From contig CAUJHG010000026.1 of the NCBI GenBank assembly GCA_963204785.1, positions 1-64,000 of the forward strand: 64,000 bases of DNA, given 5' to 3'. The notes under the pieces were generated by a model that was not told where the DNA came from, ran no database searches, and worked only from the letters and a program-made list of their open reading frames with translations. This document shows positions 8,694-19,200 of this stretch, piece by piece; positions within the stretch are counted from its first letter, which is position 1, and each line of letters begins with the position of its first letter. This DNA comes from Pseudomonadota bacterium. Its GTDB lineage: Bacteria; Pseudomonadota; Gammaproteobacteria; Burkholderiales; Burkholderiaceae_E. The position numbers were made by a program, and so were the translations under genes.

Positions 8694-10595
8694 ATGCCCG
8701 AGTACCGTTCGAGAAAGGTGACCCACGGCCGCGAGGCCACCGGGGCGCGCATGCTGTGGCGGGCCACCGGCATGAAGGACGGCGACTTCGGCAAGCCGAT
8801 CATCGCGGTGGCGAACTCCTTCACCCAGTTCGTTCCCGGCCATGTCCACCTGAAGGACATGGGGCAGCTGGTGGCGCGCGAGATCGAGGCCGCCGGCGGC
8901 GTCGCCAGGGAGTTCGACACCATCGCCGTGGACGACGGCATCGCGATGGGCCACGACGGCATGCTGTACTCGCTGCCCTCGCGCGATCTGATCGCCGATT
9001 CGATCGAGTACATGGTCAACGCGCACTGCGCCGACGCGCTGGTGTGCATCTCCAACTGCGACAAGATCACTCCCGGGATGCTGATGGCCGCGATGCGGCT
9101 GGACATCCCGGCGGTGTTCGTCTCCGGCGGGCCGATGGAGGCCGGGAAGGTGCGTGCGCCCGGTGGCTCGCTGAAGGTCGACGGGGTCGCGACGATGGTC
9201 GCGATGGGCAACCCCGACACGCCGCAGAGCGAGATCGACGAGCTCGAGCGGGCTGCCTGTCCGACCTGCGGATCCTGCTCGGGCATGTTCACCGCCAACT
9301 CGATGAACTGTCTGACCGAGGCGCTCGGGCTCTCGCTGCCGGGCAATGGCACGGTGGTGGCCACGCATGCGGATCGCCGCCAGCTCTTCCTGGACGCTGC
9401 CCGGCTGGTGGTCGAGCTGTGCCGGCGGCACTACGAGGAGAACGACCCCAGCGTGCTGCCGCGCGCGATCGCTTCGCGCCGCGCCTTCGAGAACGCGATG
9501 CGGATGGATGTGGCGATGGGCGGCTCCACCAACACGGTGCTGCACCTGCTGGCCGCGGCGCACGAGGGCGGCGTCGACTTCACCCTGGCCGACATCGACC
9601 GGATCTCGCGCACCACGCCGCACCTGTGCAAGCTCTCGCCGTCCTCGCCGCTGTGGCACGTCGAGGACGTGCACCGCGCGGGCGGCGTGATGGGCATCCT
9701 CGGCGAGCTCGCCCGCCTCGGTCTGCTCGACCTCGACGTGCACAGCGTCCACTCCCCGACGCTGCGCGAGAGCCTCGCAAACTGGGATGTCCGTGCGGGC
9801 AGTCCATCGCCCGCGCTCGAGACCTTCTTCCGCGCGGCGCCCGGCGGCGTGCCGAGCCAGACCGCGTTCTCGCAGGCCGAGCGCTATCCGAGCCTGGACC
9901 TGGATCGCGCCGAGGGCTGCATTCGCGACGGCGCCCACGCCTACTCGCAGGACGGCGGGCTCGCGGTGCTGCACGGCAACCTCTCGCCCGATGGCTGCGT
10001 CGTGAAGACCGCAGGGGTCCACGAGAGCATCCTGAAGTTCAAGGGCCAGGCCATCGTCTTCGAGAGCGAGAATGCCGCCGCCGTGGGCATTGCTGCCGGC
10101 GCGGTGCGGCCGGGGCACGTGGTGGTGATCCGCTACGAGGGGCCCAGCGGCGGGCCCGGCATGCAGGAGATGCTCAAGGTCACCGGGCTGCTGAAGTCGC
10201 GTGGGCTCGACCGGGTCTGCGCGCTGATCACCGACGGCCGTTTCTCGGGTGCCACGTCCGGGCTGTCGGTCGGACACGTGTCGCCGGAAGCTGCTGCCGG
10301 CGGCGCGATCGGCCTGGTGCGCGACGGCGACGCGATCGAGTTCGACATCCCGGCGCGTCGCGTCAGCCTGAAGATCTCCGATGACGAACTTGCCCGGCGA
10401 CGCGCGGAGATGGACGCGCGCGGCGAACGTGCATGGAAGCCGGTCGACCGGCAGCGGCGGGTGTCGGTCGCGCTGCAGGCCTACGGGCTGCTCGTCAGCT
10501 CGGCGGATCGGGGCGCGGTGCGCGACCTGCGCGGCCTGCGGCGGGTCACCGGGTCGGCCGCGGCGCCGCTCGAAGTGACGATCGCCGCGAAGTAG
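8694..10595 (+). CDS. ilvD: Dihydroxy-acid dehydratase
   Basis: This 633-residue protein follows the E. coli IlvD pattern over its whole length: [20 protein letters not shown] at the start, [11 protein letters not shown] (about 120-130), [20 protein letters not shown] (about 188-207), [55 protein letters not shown] and [20 protein letters not shown]. The cysteines in the first two motifs bind the iron-sulfur cluster. DHAD dehydrates 2,3-dihydroxy-isovalerate and 2,3-dihydroxy-3-methylvalerate to 2-keto acids in branched-chain amino-acid synthesis. Here it is the last gene of a catabolic-looking operon, so it may be a second copy used on other dihydroxy acids. GAGGAGA precedes the ATG. Sugar-acid dehydratases of the IlvD/Edd family are a possible alternative, but the sequence looks like true IlvD. 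Confidence 0.93.
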   Translation: MPEYRSRKVTHGREATGARMLWRATGMKDGDFGKPIIAVANSFTQFVPGHVHLKDMGQLVAREIEAAGGVAREFDTIAVDDGIAMGHDGMLYSLPSRDLIADSIEYMVNAHCADALVCISNCDKITPGMLMAAMRLDIPAVFVSGGPMEAGKVRAPGGSLKVDGVATMVAMGNPDTPQSEIDELERAACPTCGSCSGMFTANSMNCLTEALGLSLPGNGTVVATHADRRQLFLDAARLVVELCRRHYEENDPSVLPRAIASRRAFENAMRMDVAMGGSTNTVLHLLAAAHEGGVDFTLADIDRISRTTPHLCKLSPSSPLWHVEDVHRAGGVMGILGELARLGLLDLDVHSVHSPTLRESLANWDVRAGSPSPALETFFRAAPGGVPSQTAFSQAERYPSLDLDRAEGCIRDGAHAYSQDGGLAVLHGNLSPDGCVVKTAGVHESILKFKGQAIVFESENAAAVGIAAGAVRPGHVVVIRYEGPSGGPGMQEMLKVTGLLKSRGLDRVCALITDGRFSGATSGLSVGHVSPEAAAGGAIGLVRDGDAIEFDIPARRVSLKISDDELARRRAEMDARGERAWKPVDRQRRVSVALQAYGLLVSSADRGAVRDLRGLRRVTGSAAAPLEVTIAAK

Positions 10596-10616
10596 TCGCG
10601 CAGCCTGCGAGGATCT

Positions 10617-10641
10617 CCCCGGAACGAAGATTCCGTCGGGG
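10617..10641. terminator. Bulged hairpin between convergent genes
   Basis: CCCC-GGAA pairs with TTCC-(GT)-CGGGG around CGAAGA, between the ilvD stop and the convergent Ldh-family stop. The stem has a small bulge and no T-tract follows, so this is only a possible terminator. Confidence 0.35.
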
Positions 10642-10672
10642 TCGAGCGCCGGAGGCTGCGGCTGCGGCCCCG

Positions 10673-11731
10673 TCAGGCGTCCGGGAACCCTGGCACGTCG
10701 ACGCCCAGGGCCTTGGCGCACGCGGCGATCTGCTTCCAGGTGGTCGGGTCCACCGGAATGCCGTCGCGGCCGCGCTGCGCGCGCGCCAGTTGCTCGGCCT
10801 CGCCGGGCACCTGCACCGGCAGGGCCGGGTCGGCAGCAGGCGATGCCTTCACGTAGTCGGTCAGCGTGGCGATCGCGCCGTCGAACCAGCCGCCGTCCAC
10901 CAGGCGGCCCGGTTCGATGACGATCGACATGATCCCGTTGACCAGCCCGCGCCGGCCCTCGAAGCCGTCGCCGCTGCGCGGGCCGCCGGTCATCGCGCCG
11001 CCGAGCACCTCGGCCATGAAGGCCAGCGCCCAGCCCTTGTGCTCGCCGAAGGCGGTCTGGGCGCCCTTCGGATCCTCGAACATCACCTTCGGCTCGTTGG
11101 TCGGCTGGCCCTTGTGGTCGATCAGCCGGCCGGGCGCCACCGGCTCGCCCTTGTTGTAGGCGACGCGCACCTTGCCCAGCGCGATCGTGGAGGTGGCGTA
11201 GTCCAGCAGCAGCGGCTTCGCGCCGGGAACCGCGACGCAGACCGGGTTGGTCATCAGGCGGGCGTCGCTGCCGCGAAACGGCGCCACCGTCGGCACCTCG
11301 TAGACCGCATTCACGAAGTGGATCGACATCAGGCCCCTGGCGAGCAGCTGCTCGGCGTAGGCGCCCACCCGGCCGATGTGCTGGGAGTTGCGCAGCGTGG
11401 TGATGGCCACGCCGTGGTTCGATGCGATCTGCGCTGCAGCCTCCATGACCCGGGTGACCGCAGGCTGGCCGTAGCCCATCTGCGCGTCGAAGACCGCGAA
11501 GGGGTCGGCGCCGCCGACCCGCACCGGGGTCTGGTTCGGCCTGACCCATCCCTGCCTCAGGTGGTGCATGTAGGCCGGAATCATGCCGATGCCGTGGCTG
11601 TCGTGGCCGGCGAGGTTCGCGTCGATCAGGTGGTCGGTGATCTCGGCGGCCTCCCGGTCGCTGCTGCCGGCGGCACGGAAGATGTCGAGGATGTAGGGGC
11701 GCAGTTCGGCGCGCTGGGCGAGGATCGTCAT
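10673..11731 (-). CDS. Ldh/MdhL-family NAD(P)-dependent 2-hydroxyacid dehydrogenase
   Basis: A 352-residue member of the malate/L-lactate dehydrogenase family (MdhL, ureidoglycolate, sulfolactate and delta-1-piperideine-2-carboxylate enzymes), which is unrelated to classic Ldh/Mdh. Diagnostic motifs are GHDSHGIGMIPAY (catalytic-site histidine, about 43-55), SQHIGRVGAYAE (about 116-127), RLMTNPVCVAVPG, and GEHKGWALAFMAEVLGGAMTGG in the C-terminal half. The enzymes reduce 2-keto or cyclic imino acids, or oxidise 2-hydroxyacids, with NAD(P)H. It is the last gene of the minus-strand operon with both indolepyruvate oxidoreductases, 45 bases after the second one. That suggests it supplies or drains the same 2-keto acid pool. 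No strong ribosome site is seen before the ATG at 11731. Confidence 0.84.
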   Translation of the reverse strand: MTILAQRAELRPYILDIFRAAGSSDREAAEITDHLIDANLAGHDSHGIGMIPAYMHHLRQGWVRPNQTPVRVGGADPFAVFDAQMGYGQPAVTRVMEAAAQIASNHGVAITTLRNSQHIGRVGAYAEQLLARGLMSIHFVNAVYEVPTVAPFRGSDARLMTNPVCVAVPGAKPLLLDYATSTIALGKVRVAYNKGEPVAPGRLIDHKGQPTNEPKVMFEDPKGAQTAFGEHKGWALAFMAEVLGGAMTGGPRSGDGFEGRRGLVNGIMSIVIEPGRLVDGGWFDGAIATLTDYVKASPAADPALPVQVPGEAEQLARAQRGRDGIPVDPTTWKQIAACAKALGVDVPGFPDA

Positions 11732-11776
11732 GGCTCGGGTCTCTGGCGGCTTGGGGTGTGCGTGGGTTCCTGGGGA

Positions 11777-14700
11777 TCAGCTGGCGCGCCGGAGTTCCCG
11801 GACGGGCTGGTCGAACTGCTTCAGCAGGCGCTCGCGCTCGGCCGCGGCTGCATCGGCGTTGGCCTTCTTCACGTGCCCGTAGCCGCGGATCTTCATCGGC
11901 AGCGAAGCGATCGCGACCGCGGTGTCGAGGTTCGTGTCGCTCAGGCTCGCGATCAGCTTGCGCACATCCTGCTCGTACCGGGCGACGAGGCTGCGTTCGA
12001 GCTGGCGCTCCTCGTTGTTGCGGAAGGGATCGAGCCAGGTGCCGCGCAGGCGCCGCATCGCGGCCATGACACGGAAGGCCTTCATCAGCCACGGGCCGAC
12101 TTCGCGCTTGAGCGCCTTGCCGGTGACGGGATCGGTCTTCGCGAACGGTCCGCCGCCGACGTGGAAGTGCAGCGTGTAGTCGCCTTCGAAGGTCTGCTCG
12201 AGTTCCTTGCGGAAGGCCTCGTGCGCGAACAGGCGTGCTACCTCCCATTCGTCCTTCGCCGCCAGCAGCTTGAACCAGCCCTCGGCCACCGCCCTCGCCA
12301 GCGCCTGCTTCGGCGAGCGGTCGACGCTGCGCACCTCGTCGACCAGCGCAGAGTAGCGTCGTGCGTAGGCGGCGTCCTGATAGTCGGTGAGGAAGCCGAC
12401 CCGGCGTGCGACGAGCTCGTCCAGGCTCTGCGCGGCAGGCCGCTTGTGGAACCGGATCACCTGCCCGCCGGAGATCATGCGCTCGACGCGCTCGGGGTCG
12501 ACCGCGATGCAGCGGCCCCACAGGAAGGCCTTGCGGTTCATTTCGACCGACACGCCGTTGAGTTCGATCGCGCGCTCGATCGCGCTGCGCGACAGCGGGA
12601 TCTGGCCCTTCTGCCAGGCGATTCCCACCATCATCATGTTCGCGGCGATCGCGTCGCCCATCAGTGCGACCGCGAGCCGCTGGCCGTCGACCGTGGTGAG
12701 TCCGGCGTCGCCCGTTCCCGCGCGGATCCGCTCGAGCAGCGCCTGCGGATCGGCCGACCAGTCGGCGTTGCGGGCGAACTCGGCGGTGGCGATCAGGTCG
12801 CTGCAGATCACCGCCTTGCTGCGGCCGCGCGAAAGCGTCGACACCGGCTCGTCGCCCGAGGCGACGATCAGGTCGCAGCCGATCAGCGTGTCGGCCTCGC
12901 CGGCGGTCACGCGGGGCGAGGTCAGTTGCGCGGGATCGGCCGCGAAGTGCAGGTGCGAGAACACTGCGCCGTACTTCTGCGCCATTCCCATCATGTCGAG
13001 CGATGCGACATGGCTGCCGTCCACGTGCGCGGCGACCCCGAGCACCTGCCCGATCGTGATCACGCCGGTGCCGCCGATGCCACCGACCAGCACGTTGAAC
13101 GGATGACTGCGCCCGGCGAGCACCGGGAGCTCGGGCTCGCCCACCTCGAAGGGCTCGACGGGAGCCTTCGGGGTCTTGTCGGGCTTGCGCAGCGCCCCGC
13201 CGTGCACGGTGACGAAGCTCGGACAGAAGCCCTCGGTGCAGGTGAAGTCCTTGTTGCACGAGGACTGGTTGATACGGCGCTTGCGTCCGAACTCGGTGTC
13301 GATCGGTTCGATCGACAGGCAGGTGGACACCTTGCCGCAGTCGCCGCAGCCCTCGCAGACCGCGCTGTTGATGAAGGTGCGCTTGGCGGGATCCTCCCAC
13401 TTGCCCTGCTTGCGCAGGCGCCGGCGCTCGGTGGCGCAGGGCTGCTCGTAGATCAGCACCGAGACGCCAGGGTAGTCGCGCAGCTCCTTCTGGACGGTCT
13501 CGAGCTCCGAGCGGTGCTTCAGCGGCACCCCGCTCGGGAACTTCGCGTTCGCGTACTTGTCGAGGTCGTCGGTGACCACGACGATCTTGCGCACGCCGTC
13601 GGCCTGCAGCCCTTCGACCATCTGCGGCACGGTCTGGCCGCCGGCGATCGGCTGGCCGCCGGTCATCGACACGAAGCCGTTGGCGAGCAGCTTGAAGGTG
13701 ATCGGCACGCCCGCGGCCACTGCCTGACGGATCGCCAGCGAGCCCGAGTGCGCATAGGTGCCGTCGCCGATGTTGGCGAACACGTGCTTCTCATCGGTGA
13801 AAGGCTGCTGGCCCAGCCAGTGCATGCCTTCGCCGCCCATCTGCGCGACCGTCTTGGTGCTCTCCGGAGAGAGGTAGACCGCCATCCCGTGGCAGCCGAT
13901 CCCGGCCATCGCGCGGCTGCCCTCGGGGACCTTCGTCGAGCGGTTGTGCGGACAGCCCGAGCAGAAGCTCGGCGTGCGCATCACTGCCGTGGCGGCTGCC
14001 GCGACCACCTGCGGCGGCGTCCAGTCGGCGAAGCGCGCGTCCTTCGGGGCGAGAAGCCGTGCAAGAAGCTGCGAGACCATCGCGGGCCGCGTCTCGCCGA
14101 AGTTCGGGAACGCCCAGGCCGGCTTCGCGTCGTAGATGTAGCCCTCGCCGACCTTGCCGATGATCTTCGGCGGGTTCGGCGTGCCGTAGAGGATCGAGCG
14201 GATCTGCTCCTCGAGCAGCGGGCGCTTCTCCTCGACGACGATGATGGTCTCGAGCCCCTGCGCGAACTCGCGCACGATCTCGGGCTCCACCGGCCACACC
14301 ATGCCGATCTGCAGCGCACGCACGCCGAGTTCCTCGGCGCGCTGCGCGTCGATGCCGAGGTCGAAGAGCGCCTTGCGCACGTCCTGCCAGGCCTTGCCTG
14401 ACGAGACCACGCCGATCGTCGCCCTGGCCGGGTTCAGCGTGATCCGGTTCAGGCGGTTGGCCTTCGCGTAGGCCAGCGCTGCGTACAGGCGCTTGTGGAA
14501 GATGCGCTCCTCGGCCTGGATGAGCTGCATGCTCGCCGGCTGGATCGACAGGCCCTCGGGCGGGAAGTCGAAGTCGGGAAGCGCGATCTCCGGCTGCCCG
14601 GGCGCAAGCTGCACGGTGCCGGCGCTCTCGACGATCTCGCCGACCAGCTTCAAGCCGACCAGCGCGCCCGAGAAGCGGCTCATCGCGATGCCGTGCAGGC

Positions 14701-15262
14701 CGAACTCGAGGATCTCCTGCACGTTGCTCGGGTAGAGCAGCGGCGAGCCGAGCGACTCGAACAGGTTGTCGGAATAGCAGGCGACCGTGGACGACTTCGC
14801 GCCGTGGTCGTCGCCGATCAGCGCGAGCATTCCGCCGAGCCTGCTGGTGCCTGCCCAGTTCGCGTGGCGCAGCGCATCCATTGCGCGGTCCACGCCCGGT
14901 CCCTTGGCGAACCAGATGCCGAAGACGCCGTCGACCCGGGCGCCGGGAAACATGCCCACGTACTGCGAGCCCCAGACGGAGGTTGCCGCGAGCTCCTCGT
15001 TGACGCCCGGCCGGTAGACGATGCCGTGCTCCTGCAGCAGTTCCGGAACCTTGCGCAGCGCGCCGTCGTAGGCGGCCAGCGGCGAGCCCTGGTAGCCGGA
15101 GATGTAGCCGCCCGTGTGGTGGCCGGCGGCGCGGTCGCGGCGGATCTGCTCGAGCGCCAGCCGCACCAGCGCCTGGATCCCGGTCATGAAGACGATGCCT
15201 TCGCCGAGCGTGTACTTGTCGTCGAGCGTGGCTCCGAGGCGCGCGGTCTGTTTCGCTGTCAT
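11777..15262 (-). CDS. Fused indolepyruvate:ferredoxin oxidoreductase, copy 1
   Basis: A single 1161-residue chain joins the alpha and beta/gamma parts of indolepyruvate-type 2-ketoacid:ferredoxin oxidoreductase. The N-terminal pyrimidine domain starts DDKYTLGEGIVFMTGIQALV. The TPP-binding centre shows CSGCPHNRSTK and IGDGTYAHSG. The Fe-S region has CEGCGDCGKVSTC, SSCNKDFTCTEGFCPSF, and the C-terminal Rossmann-like gamma domain begins GGIGGTGVITIGQVLG. The enzyme oxidatively decarboxylates aryl or branched 2-keto acids to acyl-CoA, reducing ferredoxin. The ATG is separated from the upstream reductase stop by one base, with AGGGAG before it. The second fused copy two genes upstream shares architecture and length but differs in sequence throughout, so this is not a recent tandem duplication. 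Confidence 0.92.
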   Translation of the reverse strand: MTAKQTARLGATLDDKYTLGEGIVFMTGIQALVRLALEQIRRDRAAGHHTGGYISGYQGSPLAAYDGALRKVPELLQEHGIVYRPGVNEELAATSVWGSQYVGMFPGARVDGVFGIWFAKGPGVDRAMDALRHANWAGTSRLGGMLALIGDDHGAKSSTVACYSDNLFESLGSPLLYPSNVQEILEFGLHGIAMSRFSGALVGLKLVGEIVESAGTVQLAPGQPEIALPDFDFPPEGLSIQPASMQLIQAEERIFHKRLYAALAYAKANRLNRITLNPARATIGVVSSGKAWQDVRKALFDLGIDAQRAEELGVRALQIGMVWPVEPEIVREFAQGLETIIVVEEKRPLLEEQIRSILYGTPNPPKIIGKVGEGYIYDAKPAWAFPNFGETRPAMVSQLLARLLAPKDARFADWTPPQVVAAAATAVMRTPSFCSGCPHNRSTKVPEGSRAMAGIGCHGMAVYLSPESTKTVAQMGGEGMHWLGQQPFTDEKHVFANIGDGTYAHSGSLAIRQAVAAGVPITFKLLANGFVSMTGGQPIAGGQTVPQMVEGLQADGVRKIVVVTDDLDKYANAKFPSGVPLKHRSELETVQKELRDYPGVSVLIYEQPCATERRRLRKQGKWEDPAKRTFINSAVCEGCGDCGKVSTCLSIEPIDTEFGRKRRINQSSCNKDFTCTEGFCPSFVTVHGGALRKPDKTPKAPVEPFEVGEPELPVLAGRSHPFNVLVGGIGGTGVITIGQVLGVAAHVDGSHVASLDMMGMAQKYGAVFSHLHFAADPAQLTSPRVTAGEADTLIGCDLIVASGDEPVSTLSRGRSKAVICSDLIATAEFARNADWSADPQALLERIRAGTGDAGLTTVDGQRLAVALMGDAIAANMMMVGIAWQKGQIPLSRSAIERAIELNGVSVEMNRKAFLWGRCIAVDPERVERMISGGQVIRFHKRPAAQSLDELVARRVGFLTDYQDAAYARRYSALVDEVRSVDRSPKQALARAVAEGWFKLLAAKDEWEVARLFAHEAFRKELEQTFEGDYTLHFHVGGGPFAKTDPVTGKALKREVGPWLMKAFRVMAAMRRLRGTWLDPFRNNEERQLERSLVARYEQDVRKLIASLSDTNLDTAVAIASLPMKIRGYGHVKKANADAAAAERERLLKQFDQPVRELRRAS

Positions 15263-15263
15263 G

Positions 15264-16226
15264 TCATTGCTCCCTGGGGTCGCCGAGCGCGGCGCAGAAC
15301 TGGTAACAGGTCTCGATGGTCGGCGTGTGCACGTTCAGGCGCCTGCCGAGCCGCACCGCGTGGCCGAGGATCGCGTCGGCCTCGACGCGGCCGCCGCGCA
15401 GCAGGTCCTGCAGCGCCGAGACCCGATGCTGTGGGGCGCGTATCCGCATCGACTCGCCGACCTTGCGGACTATCGCCGCGCCCTCCTCGGGCGAGGCCGC
15501 CGCGATGCTGGCCACGGGCAGGCCACCCTGGTCGTCGATCTGCACGCCGCTGGCGACGGCGAGCGCGGCGGTCTCGCGCATCAGGCGCGCGATCGCGATC
15601 GAGGCCTGCGGATCTGCGAGGTTGCGCCAGGTCTCCTGGCGCATCAGCAGCGCTGCGGCGAACAGCGGCACGAAGGCGGTGTACTTGGTCCACTCGACGG
15701 TGTCGATCCCGTCGACCGCGACCGCGGCGATTCCGGCGTCCTTCAGCGCGCCCGCGACGGCCTCGGCGCGCGGCGAGCGAGGCCCGCCGGGCTCGCCGAT
15801 CGGCAGCCGCTCGTTCATCGTGAAGCGCGTGGCGCCGTCGGCGAGCAGCTCGCCGGAGATGCTCGCTGCGGCGCCGAGCACCTGGCCCGCGCCGAAGTGC
15901 CGGGCCAGTTCCTCGTTCTTGAGCACGCCGTTCTGAAGCGACAGGGCGATCGGGCTGCCGGAGAAGCGCAGCGGTGCGAGCGCGGCCTCGGTGTCGAAGG
16001 TCTTCACGCACAGGATCACGACGTCTGCGTCGATCGGCGCGCCTCCCGGGCGGATCACCGGCACCTGCGCGCCGAACTCCGCGATTCCGGTCAGCCGCAC
16101 GCCCTGCGCCTCGATCTGGTCGGCGCGGCGCCCGCGCGCCACCAGCGCGACCTGGGTCCCTGCGCGGGCCAGGTGTGCGGCGAGGATCGACCCGAGCGCT
16201 CCTGCGCCGACGATCACGAACTTCAT
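15264..16226 (-). CDS. 2-dehydropantoate 2-reductase-like (ketopantoate reductase fold)
   Basis: A 320-residue PanE-like protein. It has the nucleotide loop MKFVIVGAGALGSILAAHLA (GAGALG, residues 7-12), an NADP-type ARG motif, LSLQNGVLKNEE with the conserved asparagine (about 95-106), EWTKYTAFVPLFAA carrying the lysine of the active site (about 178), and SALQDLLRGGRVEADAILG in the C-terminal helical domain. Typical PanE reduces ketopantoate to pantoate. Many paralogs sit in catabolic operons and probably act on other 2-keto acids. Its place, 11 bases after one fused ferredoxin oxidoreductase gene and 1 base before the other, argues for such a role rather than pantothenate synthesis. The start ATG at 16226 follows AGGAGG in the short spacer. 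Confidence 0.84.
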   Translation of the reverse strand: MKFVIVGAGALGSILAAHLARAGTQVALVARGRRADQIEAQGVRLTGIAEFGAQVPVIRPGGAPIDADVVILCVKTFDTEAALAPLRFSGSPIALSLQNGVLKNEELARHFGAGQVLGAAASISGELLADGATRFTMNERLPIGEPGGPRSPRAEAVAGALKDAGIAAVAVDGIDTVEWTKYTAFVPLFAAALLMRQETWRNLADPQASIAIARLMRETAALAVASGVQIDDQGGLPVASIAAASPEEGAAIVRKVGESMRIRAPQHRVSALQDLLRGGRVEADAILGHAVRLGRRLNVHTPTIETCYQFCAALGDPREQ

Positions 16227-16237
16227 CGACCTGCCTC

Positions 16238-19200
16238 CTACTTCACTTCACCGAAGCGGCGCAGCAGCAGCTCCTGCTCACGGCGCGCCTGTTCCAGATT
16301 GCGCTGCTTCACGTGGCCGAAGCCCCGGATCTTCTCCGGAAGCCCGGCGAGCTGGATCGCCACCGGGAGGTTCGTGATGTCCAGCCTGCCCAGCAGCCCG
16401 CGGATCGTCCGCTCGTACTCGTCGATCAGCGCACGCTCGGTGCGGCGCTCCTCGGTGCGGCCGAAGGGGTCGAAGGCGGTCCCGCGCAGGCGCTTCATCC
16501 GCGCGAGCACGCGCATCGCCTTCAGCATCCAGGGGCCGTAGCTGCGCTTGATCAGCTCACCGGTGCGCGGGTCGCGTCGGCTCAGCAGCGTGGGCGCCAG
16601 GTGCAGCCGCAGGCTGTACTCGCCGTCGAAGGTCTGCTGCAGCTTCTGCAGGAAGCTGCCGTCGGTGTAGAGCCGCGCCACTTCGTACTCGTCCTTGTAG
16701 GCCATCAGCTTGTGGAAGCTGCGCGCAACCGCCTCGGCGAGCGCGGTCGAGTCGCGGGCGGCGTGCTTTTCGGCCTGCGCGACCGCGTCGACCAGCGCAC
16801 GGTAGCGGCCTGCCCACGCCTCGTCCTGGTAGTCGACCAGCATCGCTGCGCGGCGCTCGACCAGCTGCTCCAGGCTCATGGGCGCGGACTGTGTCGCTGC
16901 CTGCGGGACGAGACCCGCGGCGGCGTTCACGCGGTCCGGGTCGTGCGCCGCCAGGCGCCCCCAGTTCAGGGTCGCCCTGTTGGCCTCGATCGCGACCCCG
17001 TTGAGTTCGATCGCGCGCTCGATCGCCGCCAGGCTCAGCGGGATCAGCCCCTTCTGCCAGGCGTAGCCGACCATGAACAGGTTGGTCGCGATGCTGTCGC
17101 CCATCAGTGCGGTCGCCAGCCGGGTGGCTTCGACGAAGTCGACCCGATCGGCCCCTGCGGCAGCCAGCAGCGGGGCGGTCATCGACGCCGCGCTCAGTTC
17201 GAGGTTGGGATCGATCACCGTGGCTGCGGTCGGTTCGAGCCGCGTGTTGACCACTGCGCGGGTCCGGCCGGCGTCCACCGTTGCGAGCACCGGCCCGCTG
17301 GCCGCGACCACCATGTCGCAGCCCAGCACCAGATCGGTGCCCCCGGCGGAGATCCGCTGGTTGAGCAGCCCTTCCGGGCTCGGCGCCAGGCGCACGTGGC
17401 TGGTGACCGCGCCGTTCTTCTGGGCCGCACCGGTGTTGTCGAGCACCGAGCAGCCCTTGCCTTCGAGATGCGCTGCCATTCCGAGCAGCGCGCCGGCCGT
17501 GAGCACGCCGGTGCCGCCGATCCCGGTGATCAGGATCGAGAAGGGCTGCGACAGTGCGGGCAGCCTGGGCTCGGGAAGCGCGATCCCCTCGATCGCGCTG
17601 CTGGCGCTGCGCGGCGCCTTGCGGACCTTGCCGCCCTCGACGGTGACGAAGCTCGGGCAGAAGCCCTCGATGCAGGAGAAGTCCTTGTTGCAGCTCGACT
17701 GGTCGATGAAGCGCTTGCGGCCGAGCTCGGTCGCGAGCGGCTTGACCGAGATGCAGTTCGACTTCTCCGAGCAGTCGCCGCAGCCTTCGCAGACCGCGTC
17801 GTTGATGAACACCCGGCGCGGCGGGTCGGGAAACTCGCCGCGCTTGCGGCGCCGGCGCTTCTCGGCCGCGCAGGTCTGGTCGTAGATAAGCACGGTGAGC
17901 CCGGGCACCTCGCGCAGCTCGCGCTGGATCTGGTCGAGCATGCGGCGGTGGTGGACCGCAGTGCCCGGCGGCAGGTCGCTCACCTGCGCGTACTTCTCCG
18001 GTTCGTCGGTGACGATCGTCACGCGCCTGGCGCCCTCGTCGTGCACCTGCCGCGCGATCTGCGGCACCGTGAAGCGGCCCTCCGCGGGCTGGCCGCCGGT
18101 CATCGCCACCGCGTCGTTGTAGAGGATCTTGTAGGTGATGTTCACGCCGGCGGCCGCGGCCGCGCGGATCGCCAGCAGCCCGCTGTGCGCGTAGGTGCCG
18201 TCGCCCAGGTTCTGGAAGACGTGCGCGTCGCCGGAGAAGGGCGCCTGCCCGATCCAGGCCGCGCCTTCGCCGCCCATCGCGCTGAAGGTGCTGGTGCGGC
18301 GCGCGGGCTGCCACATCACCATGATGTGGCAGCCGATCCCGGCCATCGCGCGGCTGCCGTCGGGAATCTTCGTCGAGGTGTTGTGCGGGCAGCCCGAGCA
18401 GAAGAAGGGCGTGCGCTGCACGGCAGGCAGGGTGATCGACTGCATGTGCCGCTCGAAGCTCTCGAGCCGTTCGAGCCTGGTGCGCAGCGCCGCGTCGGCC
18501 AGCCCCAGGCGCGCGAGCCTGGCGAAGATCGCCCGTGCGACCATCAGCGGAGTGAGGTCCGCCTCGCTGCGCAGCAGCCCCCGATCCTGCTCGTCGCGCT
18601 TGCCGACCACCGACGGACGCTCGCCTGCGGGCAGGTTGTACAGGATGCGCTGCAGCTGGGTCTCGACGAAGGCCGCCTTCTCCTCGACCACCAGCACGTC
18701 CTGGAGGCCCTGCGCGAAGCGGCGCGCGCCTTCGGCCTCGAGCGGCCAGGACAGCCCGACCTTGCGCAGGCGCACGCCGAGCTGCTGCGCGCGCGCCTCG
18801 TCGATGCCGAGGTCCTCGAGCGCCTGCCGGGCGTCCAGGTAGGCCTTGCCGGTGGCGAAGATCCCGAAGCGCGCCTGCGCGGAGTCGATCACGGTGTGGT
18901 CGATCGGGTTGGCGCGTGCGAAGGCCGCCACTGCGGCCATCTTCGGGCCGTGCAGCCGCTGCTCCGCGTCGATGCCGGGATCCGGCCAGCGGATGTTCAG
19001 CCCGCCCGCCGGCATCTCGAACTCCGGCTCCACCAGCCGCACCCGCTGCGGATCGACGTACACCGAGGCCGAGCTCTCGATGGTTTCGGAGATCGCCTTG
19101 AACGCGACCCAGCAGCCTGAGAAGCGCGACAGCGCGAAGCCGTACAGGCCCATGTCCAGGTAGTCCTGGACGTTGGCCGGATTCAGGATCGGCAGCATCG